DNA of 64,000 nucleotides from Cunninghamella blakesleeana (GCA_017871115.1 JAFCIZ010000001.1:4321501-4385500), one strand, 5' to 3'. Counted from the stretch's first letter, positions 18,373 through 28,032 are shown. Translations and numbers: made by a program. The notes: generated from the sequence alone by a model not told the origin.

Positions 18373-19035
18373 TATTTTTCTTTCCTTTTTTGGGCCTGAT
18401 TTTGTGTTACTGGTGCCATGACTCCAGAACCATAACTCCAGTGCCATGACACCGGTGCTATGACTCCAGCGTCATGACTCCAGCGTCATGACTCCAAACT
18501 TTATTTTATCTCTCCTCACTCTCATAAATTTTTATTTTTTTTTTTTAGTATAAATAGAATCATTTCTTTTCTCTTTCTTTCTCTTAAATTGTCAAATTTT
18601 TATAATAAATTATTATCTATTAAATAATTATTGAACTTGTCCACTTTATAAATCATATTTTATAATTTTAACTTATTTTACTTATAACTCATTCAAGTTA
18701 CTGAATTTATCTATTTTTTTATAACAAACCATATTATTTTATTTTACATTTTTATATTTATTTACTTAAATATTATTCAACCACTCAAATTTAAATTACT
18801 TTTTTTAAATTTTCTTATTATATTTATTTTATATTGCGGTTACTGAAATCTCTCTTTAATCCTACAATTATATTACACCTTTTAAAATTTTTATTTTTTT
18901 ATTTCTTTATTTTTACTTTATTTTATTTTATTTTTTTATTCCTTTATATTAAGTCGTTCTACTTATAAAACAGGAACTGGTGCTCACTGGAATTATATTA
19001 TACATATCAAATATTACTTATAATACTCATTCCTC
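18351..19035 (+). repeat. El3 3' LTR, first 685 bp
   Basis: Matches 10624-11308. It is broken after TTCCTC by El4 and continues at 27815-27855. CCTC at 19032-19035 and 27811-27814 is the El4 target duplication. Confidence 0.96.
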
Positions 19036-19813
19036 TGTCGCGCAGGATAATGATCCTACCGGTGTTTAAAAAAATTTTTTAACTTTTGTTTTAATTGGTC
19101 AAGCTCACATCCACAACCGCACATCCACAGACGCACATCCACAACCGCACATCCACAGACGCACATCCACAGACGCACATCCACAGACGCACATCCACAG
19201 ATGTACATCCACAACCGCACATCCTTGACCGTATGACTTCTTTCTCTCTCTCTCAAAAATAAATTTTGTTTTAATATAAATAGGAAAGAATATTTCTCTT
19301 TCTCTTTTGTTTTTTTTTTTTCGTTGTCAAATATAAATGTCAAATTTTTAAGATAATATTTTATATAATAAATATTTTATTTGTCCAAACCAATTTTTAT
19401 TTTTATTTTATTTTAACTTTATACTAATTTCTTAATTGAAATCATATTTATTACTATAACAGATATATTTTTATTTCTTAAGTGAAATCTCTATTTTTAT
19501 TTATATACAACATATATAAACTTTTATATTTTATTTTTTAATTTTATTATTACTTTATTTGATTATTACTCTTTTTATATAATAATCTATTCTCTGACTT
19601 TTAAATTCATTTGCATATACTTTTGAATTTTTTTTAAATATTTTTATTTTTTTTATCCTTTTATTTTTTTTTACTTTTACGTTATATTAAGTCGTTCTAC
19701 TTACAAAACAAGAACTGGTGCTCACTGGAATTATCTTATTTATAATTAATATAAATACAAACTCTCTTATTTTATTTTAACAAAAATAACTCTTACCAAA
19801 AACACACACAACA
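19036..19813 (+). repeat. El4 5' LTR (778 bp)
   Basis: TGTCGCGCAGG...ACACAACA. U3 has about nine 12-14 bp tandem units (CACATCCACAGACG/CACATCCACAACCG, 19107-19222), then TATAAATAG at 19275-19283. The hairpin with PBS-core copy is at 19694-19728. Confidence 0.96.
19694..19728 (+). promoter_or_regulatory. LTR hairpin plus PBS-core copy (El4)
   Basis: GTTCT pairs with AGAAC, followed by TGGTGCTCACTGG. The second copy is at 27691-27725. Confidence 0.62.
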
Positions 19814-19817
19814 TATT

Positions 19818-19836
19818 TGGTGCTCACTGGCGGGGA
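19818..19836 (+). promoter_or_regulatory. El4 primer-binding site
   Basis: TGGTGCTCACTGGCGGGGA, four bases after the LTR end; identical to El2 and El3. Confidence 0.8.
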
Positions 19837-19958
19837 AACTTCAAAAAACTACAGGGTAAACTTTAAAAACTACTAAGGAAAATTTCAAAACTATTACATT
19901 CTGCAAGTACACTCTTTGAAGTTTATTCATTTTAAAACTGAAGATTATCAACCATAAA

Positions 19959-21116
19959 ATGTCTTACGATTATACCGCGTTGGCTCAAGAACAACCTTTG
20001 CTCAAGCTCATTCCTAAACTCATTCCTTTTACTGGAGGTGAGCGTGAAGACTTTCGCCACTTCAGACAAATGCTGGAAACTTATTTAGAACTCACAAATA
20101 CTACAAGTGACTCAAGAAAACTAGCCATATTAAGAACTCAAGTACACAAGTCTGCAAAAACTTATTTGGACTGTCTTAAGGATCAATACAAGGATTCTTT
20201 AACTTTTGATATTGTTATGTCGGCTTTTGAAACAAAATTCGTTACTGCTGAACTTTTAGAATCTTATAAATTAATGCTAAACGAAATGAAACAAGGTACC
20301 GAGGAACATCCAAGGGACTTTTACTCAAGATTACAAGAAGTTGCTAGATTAGCTAAGAAAGAAGATGATGATATTATTCTTATGCGATTCAGATATGGAT
20401 TGAATCCTAATATTAGTAAACATTGCATTGCTCTTGCTTCTATAACTGCTGAACAATGGTTAAAAAATGCTGAAGCTTGGTGGTCAGCTAACAAATCAAT
20501 GAATTATGGAATGATAAACAACCGTACAACTGAACATGAACAATTATTGTACTCTGGTTACGCTATGGATAGAAATACAATTGATAATCCACATAATAAT
20601 ATTAATTCATTTAATGTTATGGAGTTTAGTAAAAACGAATCAGTTACAAATTTATCTTCAAACTCTGACCCAATAGTAAAACTCTTAGAACGATTGGTTC
20701 TTAATGTTGAGACTATGGAAAAGAATGTGAATGACAAAATTGAACAGATTCAGCATACTAAAAAACAAACTAAAAATAATGATAATATGTCTAGTGATGA
20801 TATAATCAAACTTGTACGTTCTGAATTAGCTAAATCTAATGGTCCAATTAATAATTCAAATAATAATAATTATAATAGACATAACAATCAATACAACAAT
20901 AAAAGATTCTATCGTCAACAACAGAAAAATCAAGATTATCATAATAATAATTATTATAATGATAAACAACCACCTCAACCTCAACAATATAATGATTATT
21001 ACAATTCAGCTCAGAACTTATCTAATTCTCAACAAGTTCCAATTCAACAATATCAACAACAGCAATCTCATCAACAATATAATCAACAATATGATAACCA
21101 ACAATCAAAAAACTAG
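19959..21116 (+). CDS. gag: El4 Gag
   Basis: A 385-aa capsid-type protein close to the El3 Gag: TGGEREDFRHFRQMLETYLE, DFYSRLQEVARLAKKE and LMRFRYGLNPNISKHC. The gag domain spans about residues 20-175. The tail from about residue 290 is rich in Asn, Gln and Tyr and lacks a CCHC knuckle. It ends TCA AAA AAC TAG (slippery site, then stop). Confidence 0.92.
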   Translation: MSYDYTALAQEQPLLKLIPKLIPFTGGEREDFRHFRQMLETYLELTNTTSDSRKLAILRTQVHKSAKTYLDCLKDQYKDSLTFDIVMSAFETKFVTAELLESYKLMLNEMKQGTEEHPRDFYSRLQEVARLAKKEDDDIILMRFRYGLNPNISKHCIALASITAEQWLKNAEAWWSANKSMNYGMINNRTTEHEQLLYSGYAMDRNTIDNPHNNINSFNVMEFSKNESVTNLSSNSDPIVKLLERLVLNVETMEKNVNDKIEQIQHTKKQTKNNDNMSSDDIIKLVRSELAKSNGPINNSNNNNYNRHNNQYNNKRFYRQQQKNQDYHNNNYYNDKQPPQPQQYNDYYNSAQNLSNSQQVPIQQYQQQQSHQQYNQQYDNQQSKN

Positions 21117-21154
21117 ATAGGGCAATTGTTAATAATGGTCAATTGGCAGTCCCT
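21107..21154 (+). promoter_or_regulatory. -1 ribosomal frameshift signal, gag/pol (El4)
   Basis: A AAA AAC at 21107-21113 and the TAG stop at 21114-21116. AGGG (21119-21122) pairs with CCCT (21151-21154), extendable by a U-G pair. The inner CAATTG boxes are at 21123-21128 and 21140-21145. Confidence 0.85.
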
Positions 21155-24100
21155 GATAATAAATCCATTAATAAAAATAAACAACAAAATATAAATAACC
21201 AACAAAATATAAATAACCAACAAAATATAAATAACCAACAAAATATAAATAACCAACAAAATATAAATAATCAACATCATATGGATACTCAACAAAAAAT
21301 AAATAATACACAAAAAAATCAACAAAATACAAGTAATATGGATAACCATCAAAACATGAATGTTTTATTAAATAATGAAGAAATAGAAGATGAATATAAT
21401 TATGGACCGCATATAAATAATCATGATTTATATGCTGCAAGAATAGAAAAACCTCCTGTTGTTAAACATCATGAAACATCAGCAAAAACAAAAAGGGTTA
21501 CAGAAAAATCAAGATCAGCTAAAAGAATCAGAATGGATGATGAAATTACAGATAAAGATTTAGAAAAAGAAGAAATGATGGATGATATCGATATCGTTTC
21601 ACTTGATACAACAACTATTCCATCTAATCATAATAAAATATCTGAAAATAATGATAAACCCAAAAGAAAAAGATCACCTCCTGCAACTATTGATATAGAA
21701 TATGATATTATTAAAGATGTATTCAAACAAAAAGCTAACATAGAAGTTGGAGATTTAATAAAATCATCACATCATTTAAGAAAACAACTATTAACAGCAT
21801 GTAAACCTAAAAGAAGATCAGTAAAAAATAAATTGGATCAACAAATAACAGAATCATCACACTTAAATACATTAGATAATGAAGATGTAATAACAACTGC
21901 AGCTTACACTAATTTAATTATAGAAAATAAAAAAGTCAAAGTATTAATTGATAGTGGAGCAGCTAAATCATGTATGTCAAAAGCAATGATGAAGCTATTA
22001 GGATTAGAAATAGATGCACCTTCTACTAACATATTTGTATTAGGAAATGGAACAAAACAACCAACCTTAGGTATTGTACATGATGTTAATATACAAGTAA
22101 CACCTGATATAAATATACCGGTCAATATGGAAGTATTACCCAGATGTCCTGCTCATATAGTTCTTGGTAATAATTGGTTAAGTCATGTACAAGCTCTCCT
22201 TAATTTTAAAACAAGTACTCTAAAGGTTACATACAAACATAAAATAGCTGAACTACCTATTATATTTCTAAAATCAACTGATAGACCACTCATATCAATT
22301 AAATCTATTAATGGAAATTATCAACAAGACAACAAGATTGCAATTAATGAAAAAGAAACTTTAGATGAAAGTGATACTGATATAACAGACCTTGAAACAG
22401 ATGAAGAAGAATGGGAACATGATGAACATTCTGACGAAGATGAAGATGATTATTATAATATTACAACAATAGAAAATAATTTAAAAATACAACAAGATGA
22501 TGATACAACAACTATTACAACAGGAAAAGATGGATTAACTGTACCACCGTATTCAATATGTCAAATACAAATCGATTCTAATAAAGATATACATACAACT
22601 ACAAGCAACATATTAAATGAATCAAAAATAAAAAATAATTATGATCACACAACAATAAATTTAATTAATAAGTCTGATAATAATATGGATCTACCACCTA
22701 ATCAAATCATTAGTGAATTTTTTAATTTAGATGAAAATGGGAATAATGAAGGTATAGAAGGATACAATTTAGTAGACCAGCTTAGTCCATATAAAACATA
22801 TATAGAATTTAATAATATTGAAACAGATATTAAAGAAGACACTTTGGATGAATCTTTTAAAAATAAACTACAACTTGGAAATATACCAATGGAATACAAA
22901 ATAAAATTTTGGAAATTAATACAACAATATCAAGATGTATTCGATTGGAATAATGACAAGATGGGACATACTACTCTTCTTGAACATGAAATAATACTAA
23001 AACAAGATGCAATGCCAATACGACATAGACCTTATCGTATGAGCCCTATGGAACAAGAATATTTAAAATCAGAATTGGATCGTTTATGTGAACTTGGAAT
23101 AATCAAACCAGCTAACACTCCTTATACTGCTCCCATAATTTTAGTCAAAAAGAAGAATGGTGATTATAGAATGGTAGTTGATTATAGAAAGCTTAATGCT
23201 CAAACTAAAGTAGATGCATATCCTTTACCAAGAATAGATGACTTAATTGATGAAATTGGTGTATCAAGAATATTTTCTGCTTTGGATCTTAGATCAGGGT
23301 TCCATCAAGTACCTATGAAAGAAAATAGTAAAGAATTAACTGGTTTTGTCACCAAGTTTGGAACTTATCAATATGAAATGTTACCTATGGGTTTAGTAAA
23401 TAGTCCAGCTACCTTTCAACGTTTAATAGATATATGTTTTAAAACTATGATCAATAGATGCTTAGTAGCATATATTGATGATCTTAATGTACACTCGAAT
23501 AATTTGGATCAACATCTATTGGATTTAGAAGAATTATTTAAATGTGCAAGACTTGGCGGATTACTATTCAATATTGAAAAATGTGTATTCTTTAAAGATG
23601 AATTGAAGTTCCTTGTATATATAATCACTAAAGATGGAATAAAAACTGATCCTACAAAAATAGAAAAAGTAAAGAATTATCCTATACCAACTACAGTCAA
23701 GCAAATAAGAGGATTTATTGGATTAGCTTCTTATTATAGAAGATTTATACAAAACTTTGCAGCTATTGCTAGACCATTACATAATGTCACTAAAACAAAA
23801 AAGAAAATACCTTGGACTGCGGAAACAACAAAATCTTTTGAATTATTAAAACAAAAATTAACTGAAGCACCTATATTGAAAAGGGCTGATTATAACAAAC
23901 CATTTATTATCGTTTGTGATGCTTCTACTGATGGACTTGGAACTATATTATCACAATTGGATGAAGAAGGTCTAGAACATCCTGTTATATATGCCAGTCG
24001 TGGTTTAAAAGAAAGTGAAGCAAATTATAGTGCAACTAAGTTAGAATGTTTGGCTCTTATATGGAGTTTGCAAATTTTTAGACCATATTTACTTGGGAAA

Positions 24101-24274
24101 AAATTTACAGTATTATCAGATCACTCTCCACTCAAATGGCTTATTAAATCACCAAAACCTACTGGTATGGTAGCTCGTTGGATCACTTATTTAGCAGATT
24201 ATGAATTTGAAGTTATATATAGAAGTGGTAAAAAACAACAATCGGCTGATTTTCTCTCAAGACTTGGTTATTAA
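21113..24274 (+). CDS. pol: El4 Pol: protease, reverse transcriptase, RNase H (as Gag-Pol)
   Basis: About 1053 residues in the -1 frame. The lead contains a tandem NNQQNI repeat (five units around 21190-21260). Then come the pre-protease block (KANIEVGDL), a protease with LIDSGAAKSCMS and an acidic linker. The RT has YRMVVDYRKLN, LPMGLVNSPATFQRL and YIDD; RNase H has CDAS, TKLECLAL and SDHSPL. It stops at DFLSRLGY. The conserved Gly after FL in the RT thumb-side motif is Val (GTA), a one-base change from GGA that may harm the enzyme. Confidence 0.93.
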   Translation, partial: LDRAIVNNGQLAVPDNKSINKNKQQNINNQQNINNQQNINNQQNINNQQNINNQHHMDTQQKINNTQKNQQNTSNMDNHQNMNVLLNNEEIEDEYNYGPHINNHDLYAARIEKPPVVKHHETSAKTKRVTEKSRSAKRIRMDDEITDKDLEKEEMMDDIDIVSLDTTTIPSNHNKISENNDKPKRKRSPPATIDIEYDIIKDVFKQKANIEVGDLIKSSHHLRKQLLTACKPKRRSVKNKLDQQITESSHLNTLDNEDVITTAAYTNLIIENKKVKVLIDSGAAKSCMSKAMMKLLGLEIDAPSTNIFVLGNGTKQPTLGIVHDVNIQVTPDINIPVNMEVLPRCPAHIVLGNNWLSHVQALLNFKTSTLKVTYKHKIAELPIIFLKSTDRPLISIKSINGNYQQDNKIAINEKETLDESDTDITDLETDEEEWEHDEHSDEDEDDYYNITTIENNLKIQQDDDTTTITTGKDGLTVPPYSICQIQIDSNKDIHTTTSNILNESKIKNNYDHTTINLINKSDNNMDLPPNQIISEFFNLDENGNNEGIEGYNLVDQLSPYKTYIEFNNIETDIKEDTLDESFKNKLQLGNIPMEYKIKFWKLIQQYQDVFDWNNDKMGHTTLLEHEIILKQDAMPIRHRPYRMSPMEQEYLKSELDRLCELGIIKPANTPYTAPIILVKKKNGDYRMVVDYRKLNAQTKVDAYPLPRIDDLIDEIGVSRIFSALDLRSGFHQVPMKENSKELTGFVTKFGTYQYEMLPMGLVNSPATFQRLIDICFKTMINRCLVAYIDDLNVHSNNLDQHLLDLEELFKCARLGGLLFNIEKCVFFKDELKFLVYIITKDGIKTDPTKIEKVKNYPIPTTVKQIRGFIGLASYYRRFIQNFAAIARPLHNVTKTKKKIPWTAETTKSFELLKQKLTEAPILKRADYNKPFIIVCDASTDGLGTILSQLDEEGLEHPVIYASRGLKESEANYSATKLECLALIWSLQIFRPYLLGKKFTVLSDHSPLKWLIKSPKPTGMVARWITYLADYEFEVIYRSGKKQQSADFLSRLGY

Positions 24275-24910
24275 AGAAAAAAAAAAATACATATATATAT
24301 ATAAAATATAAAAAAAAAAAAAAAGAAATAATAAATGAATAAATATATTTTATACAACAAGCGTCCAAGACGATTGAAGACGTTAAAAGCTAATCCAACA
24401 AATTAATATCAAGATTTTTATTTTTATTATCACAATAGTTTATTTCATACAACAAGCGTCCAAGACGATTGAAGACGTTAAAAGCTAATCTATTAACATA
24501 ACATTATATTATTAACAATTATTTTACATTTATTTTTATTAGTTTTACAACAAATTTTATACAACAATATTATTCAAACATTTTTTATATAATACAACAA
24601 TTATTTTTAATCAACAATATATATATAGTCAAAAAAAAAAAAACAATAACACACAACTTATAAAATTATTTAATACAACAAACGTCCAAAGACGATTGAA
24701 GACGTAAAAAGCTATACTCACACCATACAATCAACATATATATCACTTAATAACAACTTTTTACCTATCTTAATTCAACAAAATCAACAAAAAAAAAAAA
24801 TTATAATATCAGTTATCAAAAAAAAAAAAAAAAAATAAGCTAGTAACACAAAAAAAAAAAATTAGTAAACAATAACATCAACACACCTATCAAAAATTTA
24901 ATTACTTAGT
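24275..24910 (+). other. El4 pol-integrase spacer with three hairpins
   Basis: A 636-bp non-coding gap with three spacer hairpins at 24362-24391, 24457-24486 and 24683-24713. All have CGTC/GACG stems and a CAA...TTG inner pair with an AA bulge, followed by AAAAGCT. The first two copies and their flanks (ACAACAAGCGTCC...AAAGCTAATC) are near-identical direct repeats. Many A-tracts precede the integrase ATG at 24911. Confidence 0.82.
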
Positions 24911-26230
24911 ATGGATCAACAATTAATAGATAATATGAAGCAATATTTAGTCACTTTAAAACTACCAAACAACATTACACCAAAAGAAAAAAGATATATA
25001 CAACGAAATTCACATAACTTTGTGGTACGATCAAATCAATTATATAAATATAATATAGAACATCAAACATTAAGAAAAGTCCTAAATAAAACACAAGCTA
25101 TGGAAGTTTTATTTATGTGTCACCAACATCCTTTAGGAGGTCACCTCGGTTATCATAATACTTTATATAAGGTATCAACTAGATATTATTGGAATGCTAT
25201 GGCTAAAGATATACAAGAATATGTTAAAAAATGTAAAAGATGTCAAACTACTGGACCTAAGAAATTAAACGAATTTTTATATCCTGTTCCTGTGAAATCA
25301 AAACCTTTCGAACAATGGGGAATTGATGTCAAGCATGTTCCAACGTCTAAAAGTGGATATCGTTACGTTATAGCCGCTATTGACTATCTTACTAAATGGG
25401 TGGAGGCACGAGCACTTAAGTATCAATCAACTTCGGAAATTGCTTTATTTATATATGAAGAAATTATATGTAGGCATGGTACGCCTCATCTTATTATATC
25501 GGATAATGGTACTCCTTTTATTAGTGACTTAATCAATAAAGTTTGTAGACAATATAATATTCATCATAATACTATTACTGTTGGAAATTCTCAAGCTAAT
25601 GGATTAATAGAAAGATTTAATTCAACACTTGGATCAATTATCAAAAAGATTGCAACAACAGAAAAGGGATTATGGGATCAATATTTACCATCTGTATTAT
25701 TTTCCTATCGCACAATAAAACAAAATTCAACAAAACAATCTCCATTTTATTTAACATATGGTTACATTCCAAAGACTCCTTTTGATCATATAGACACAAT
25801 AGTAGATTTTAACTCTTATAACTTTGAAAATCAGATAATGCTCAGAACAAAAAAGGAAATTACTGCACTAAATCTAATAAGACAACAATCAGCAGAAAAA
25901 ATCAAAAGGTCGCAAGAAAACCAGAAAAAGGCAATAGATAAGAAAGTAAATAAACGAGACCGCGAATGGAAACCAGCTTTTAGAATTGGTGAAATAGTAA
26001 CCTTATATACAGGAATACAATCAAACTCATGGTCAGGTAAAATATCGGATATGTGGCAAGGAAGGTATACTATACATCAATCTTTAGGAAAAGGTACCTA
26101 TTTGATTAAATCTCTAGACTCTAATAACATAAGAATAAAGCGTGTACATGGAAACCGACTCAAATTATTACAAATGCCAGATGTATATTGGAATACACAT
26201 GTATCTAAAACTTATGGAATTGATCTATAA
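24911..26230 (+). CDS. El4 integrase, separate ORF
   Basis: A 439-aa protein. It has H2C2 (GGHLGYH with CKRC); the DDE core with Asp in GIDVKH, Asp in SDNGTPF and Glu in NGLIERF; and a C-terminal basic GPY/F-like part ending NTHVSKTYGIDL. It is nearly the same protein as the El1 integrase, of which only the downstream part is in the window. All catalytic residues are kept. Confidence 0.94.
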   Translation: MDQQLIDNMKQYLVTLKLPNNITPKEKRYIQRNSHNFVVRSNQLYKYNIEHQTLRKVLNKTQAMEVLFMCHQHPLGGHLGYHNTLYKVSTRYYWNAMAKDIQEYVKKCKRCQTTGPKKLNEFLYPVPVKSKPFEQWGIDVKHVPTSKSGYRYVIAAIDYLTKWVEARALKYQSTSEIALFIYEEIICRHGTPHLIISDNGTPFISDLINKVCRQYNIHHNTITVGNSQANGLIERFNSTLGSIIKKIATTEKGLWDQYLPSVLFSYRTIKQNSTKQSPFYLTYGYIPKTPFDHIDTIVDFNSYNFENQIMLRTKKEITALNLIRQQSAEKIKRSQENQKKAIDKKVNKRDREWKPAFRIGEIVTLYTGIQSNSWSGKISDMWQGRYTIHQSLGKGTYLIKSLDSNNIRIKRVHGNRLKLLQMPDVYWNTHVSKTYGIDL

Positions 26231-26535
26231 AAAAAAAAAAAAAATTTACATATAAATAAAATAAAATAAAATAAGATAAAAGAAAATTTTTTTTTAAAAA
26301 AAAAAAAAAAAACAAATACAATCAAAAAAAAAAAAATAACAGCAATAATAATAATAAATAAATAAATAAAAATAATTATAAAGATAAAGAAATATTTAGA
26401 TAGATATATATGATAATTACAAAAAAAAAATTTATATAAATATCAAAAAAAAAAAATTTTATTTCAAAAAAAAAAAAATATTTACAATATAAACATATCT
26501 CACTTATTTTTATACAATTCAAGCATTATACAAGA

Positions 26536-27066
26536 ATGAATCTACCTTTTAATTTTAACAGACCTTCTGTGGATCAAGATCCCATCTATGAAGAAGTTCT
26601 TGCAGCCTTTACAGAAAATCTCTCGGAAATTGAACTTTTGAAACTCTTTATCAAGTATTCCTACCATATGTATGTAGATGATCACCATCGTGTAATTGAA
26701 ATACAAAAGAGTATGCAAGAAAATTATGCCAAGCATATTTTACCTAACGTGGTCAAGCTTCTTCATACATCCTTGGGAAAACCAACCAATCTTGGTGAAT
26801 TAATTAATTATCGACGTGAACGTATGGAATTACTCAATGAGTTGTTAAGTCCTTTGGCTAAACCTCGTTTTAACCAAGTTTTTTATAAAAAATTACGTAA
26901 AGAAGATCCTTGGGGAAAGGATACTATTCTCATGGAACAAGAAGAAAATGATGTGGAAGTTCCTATGACTTTTGTCGGTGTCGCTAATGACAATAATAAC
27001 GATGGAGGTCCATCTTCTCCTGGTGGTGAGGGTGTCGCGCAGGATAATGATCCTACCGGTGTTTAA
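26536..27066 (+). CDS. El4 third ORF, unknown accessory protein
   Basis: A 176-aa protein with strong similarity to the El1 copy: PSVDQDPIYEEVLAAF, FIKYSYHMYVDDH, YRRERMELLNELL, DPWGKD and GGPSSPGGEGVAQ. Synonymous and conservative changes dominate between the two, which suggests that the protein is under selection. It starts 305 bp after the integrase stop. Its last codons read into the LTR. No membrane segment, so it is not an envelope protein. Function unknown. Confidence 0.77.
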   Translation: MNLPFNFNRPSVDQDPIYEEVLAAFTENLSEIELLKLFIKYSYHMYVDDHHRVIEIQKSMQENYAKHILPNVVKLLHTSLGKPTNLGELINYRRERMELLNELLSPLAKPRFNQVFYKKLRKEDPWGKDTILMEQEENDVEVPMTFVGVANDNNNDGGPSSPGGEGVAQDNDPTGV

Positions 27067-27810
27067 AAAAATTTTTTAACTTTTGTTTTAATTGGTCAAG
27101 CTCACATCCACAACCGCACATCCACAGACGCACATCCACAACCGCACATCCACAGACGCACATCCACAGACGCACATCCACAGACGCACATCCACAGATG
27201 TACATCCACAACCGCACATCCTTGACCGTATGACTTCTTTCTCTCTCTCTCAAAAATAAATTTTGTTTTAATATAAATAGGAAAGAATATTTCTCTTTCT
27301 CTTTTGTTTTTTTTTTTTCGTTGTCAAATATAAATGTCAAATTTTTAAGATAATATTTTATATAATAAATATTTTATTTGTCCAAACCAATTTTTATTTT
27401 TATTTTATTTTAACTTTATACTAATTTCTTAATTGAAATCATATTTATTACTATAACAGATATATTTTTATTTCTTAAGTGAAATCTCTATTTTTATTTA
27501 TATACAACATATATAAACTTTTATATTTTATTTTTTAATTTTATTATTACTTTATTTGATTATTACTCTTTTTATATAATAATCTATTCTCTGACTTTTA
27601 AATTCATTTGCATATACTTTTGAATTTTTTTTAAATATTTTTATTTTTTTTATCCTTTTATTTTTTTTTACTTTTACGTTATATTAAGTCGTTCTACTTA
27701 CAAAACAAGAACTGGTGCTCACTGGAATTATCTTATTTATAATTAATATAAATACAAACTCTCTTATTTTATTTTAACAAAAATAACTCTTACCAAAAAC
27801 ACACACAACA
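27033..27810 (+). repeat. El4 3' LTR (778 bp)
   Basis: Same length as 19036-19813 and no difference seen. It is preceded by the G-rich tract GGTGGTGAGGG and followed by CCTC (27811-27814). Confidence 0.97.
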
Positions 27811-27882
27811 CCTCATTTCAAAAAAAATAAATCTTAAACAAAAACCCACACAACACAACACTTATCAAAAACACACACATCA
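27811..27882 (+). repeat. Stacked LTR ends of El3, El2 and El0
   Basis: This 72-bp junction holds, in order: CCTC (El4 duplication), the last 41 bp of the El3 LTR (27815-27855), CAAC (El3 duplication, 27856-27859), the last base of the El2 LTR (27860), CTTA (El2 duplication, 27861-27864) and the end of the El0 LTR (27865-27882, ends ATCA). Twenty bases of ordinary sequence then lead to the U6 terminator. Confidence 0.92.
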
Positions 27883-27902
27883 TTTTCGTTATTGTAAGTT
27901 TT

Positions 27903-27968
27903 AAAAAAAAAAGTTGCTCCGTAGAGCGTTCCATCTCAGAAGTTTAGTGTCATCCTTGTGCAGGGGCC

Positions 27969-28000
<32 letters not shown>

Positions 28001-28032
28001 ATGAGTGTCATACAACATAAAGTTGCAGACAC
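27903..28032 (-). ncRNA. U6: U6 spliceosomal snRNA
   Basis: On the minus strand the conserved core is present: GGAACGATACAGAGAAG (containing the ACAGAGA box), GATTAGC (AGC triad) and the internal stem-loop ATGGCCCCTGCACAAGGATG. The 5' end forms a GTGTC/GACAC stem. The 3' tail is unusual, with a small GCTC-TACG-GAGC hairpin, and ends in a run of ten T (A at 27903-27912 on the plus strand), a Pol III terminator. No intron is present. U6 is the catalytic RNA of the spliceosome, in keeping with the intron-rich genes nearby. Confidence 0.96.

Larger units (their letters stand above)
19036..27810 (+). mobile_element. El4: Ty3/gypsy retrotransposon, complete and youngest
   Basis: The innermost element, uninterrupted, with 778-bp LTRs at each end that look identical and CCTC duplications outside. 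Order: LTR, PBS, gag, frameshift, pol, spacer, integrase, third ORF, LTR. All frames are open. One RT residue looks damaged (FLVYI where the relatives have FLGYI, codon 23615-23617). It is closest to El1. Confidence 0.97.
10624..27855 (+). mobile_element. El3: Ty3/gypsy retrotransposon, interrupted by El4
   Basis: The element is 10624-19035 plus 27815-27855 once El4 and one CCTC duplication are removed. Flanks are CAAC on both sides (10620-10623, 27856-27859). LTRs are 726 bp each after rejoining (685 + 41 for the split one). Coding order is the same as in El2, and all frames are open with catalytic motifs present. The protease has the usual DSG and the RT has YIDD, so this copy looks the most intact. 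Confidence 0.96.

Noticed and set aside
19107..19222. CRISPR-like short repeats
   Set aside because: The units are 12-14 bp in direct tandem without spacers, lie inside an LTR U3 and recur in its partner LTR; this is a retroelement enhancer-type repeat in a fungus.
19056..19343. Minus-strand 95-aa Cys-rich ORF (also at 27053-27340)
   Set aside because: It is a translation of the U3 tandem repeat and is present only because the LTR is repeated.
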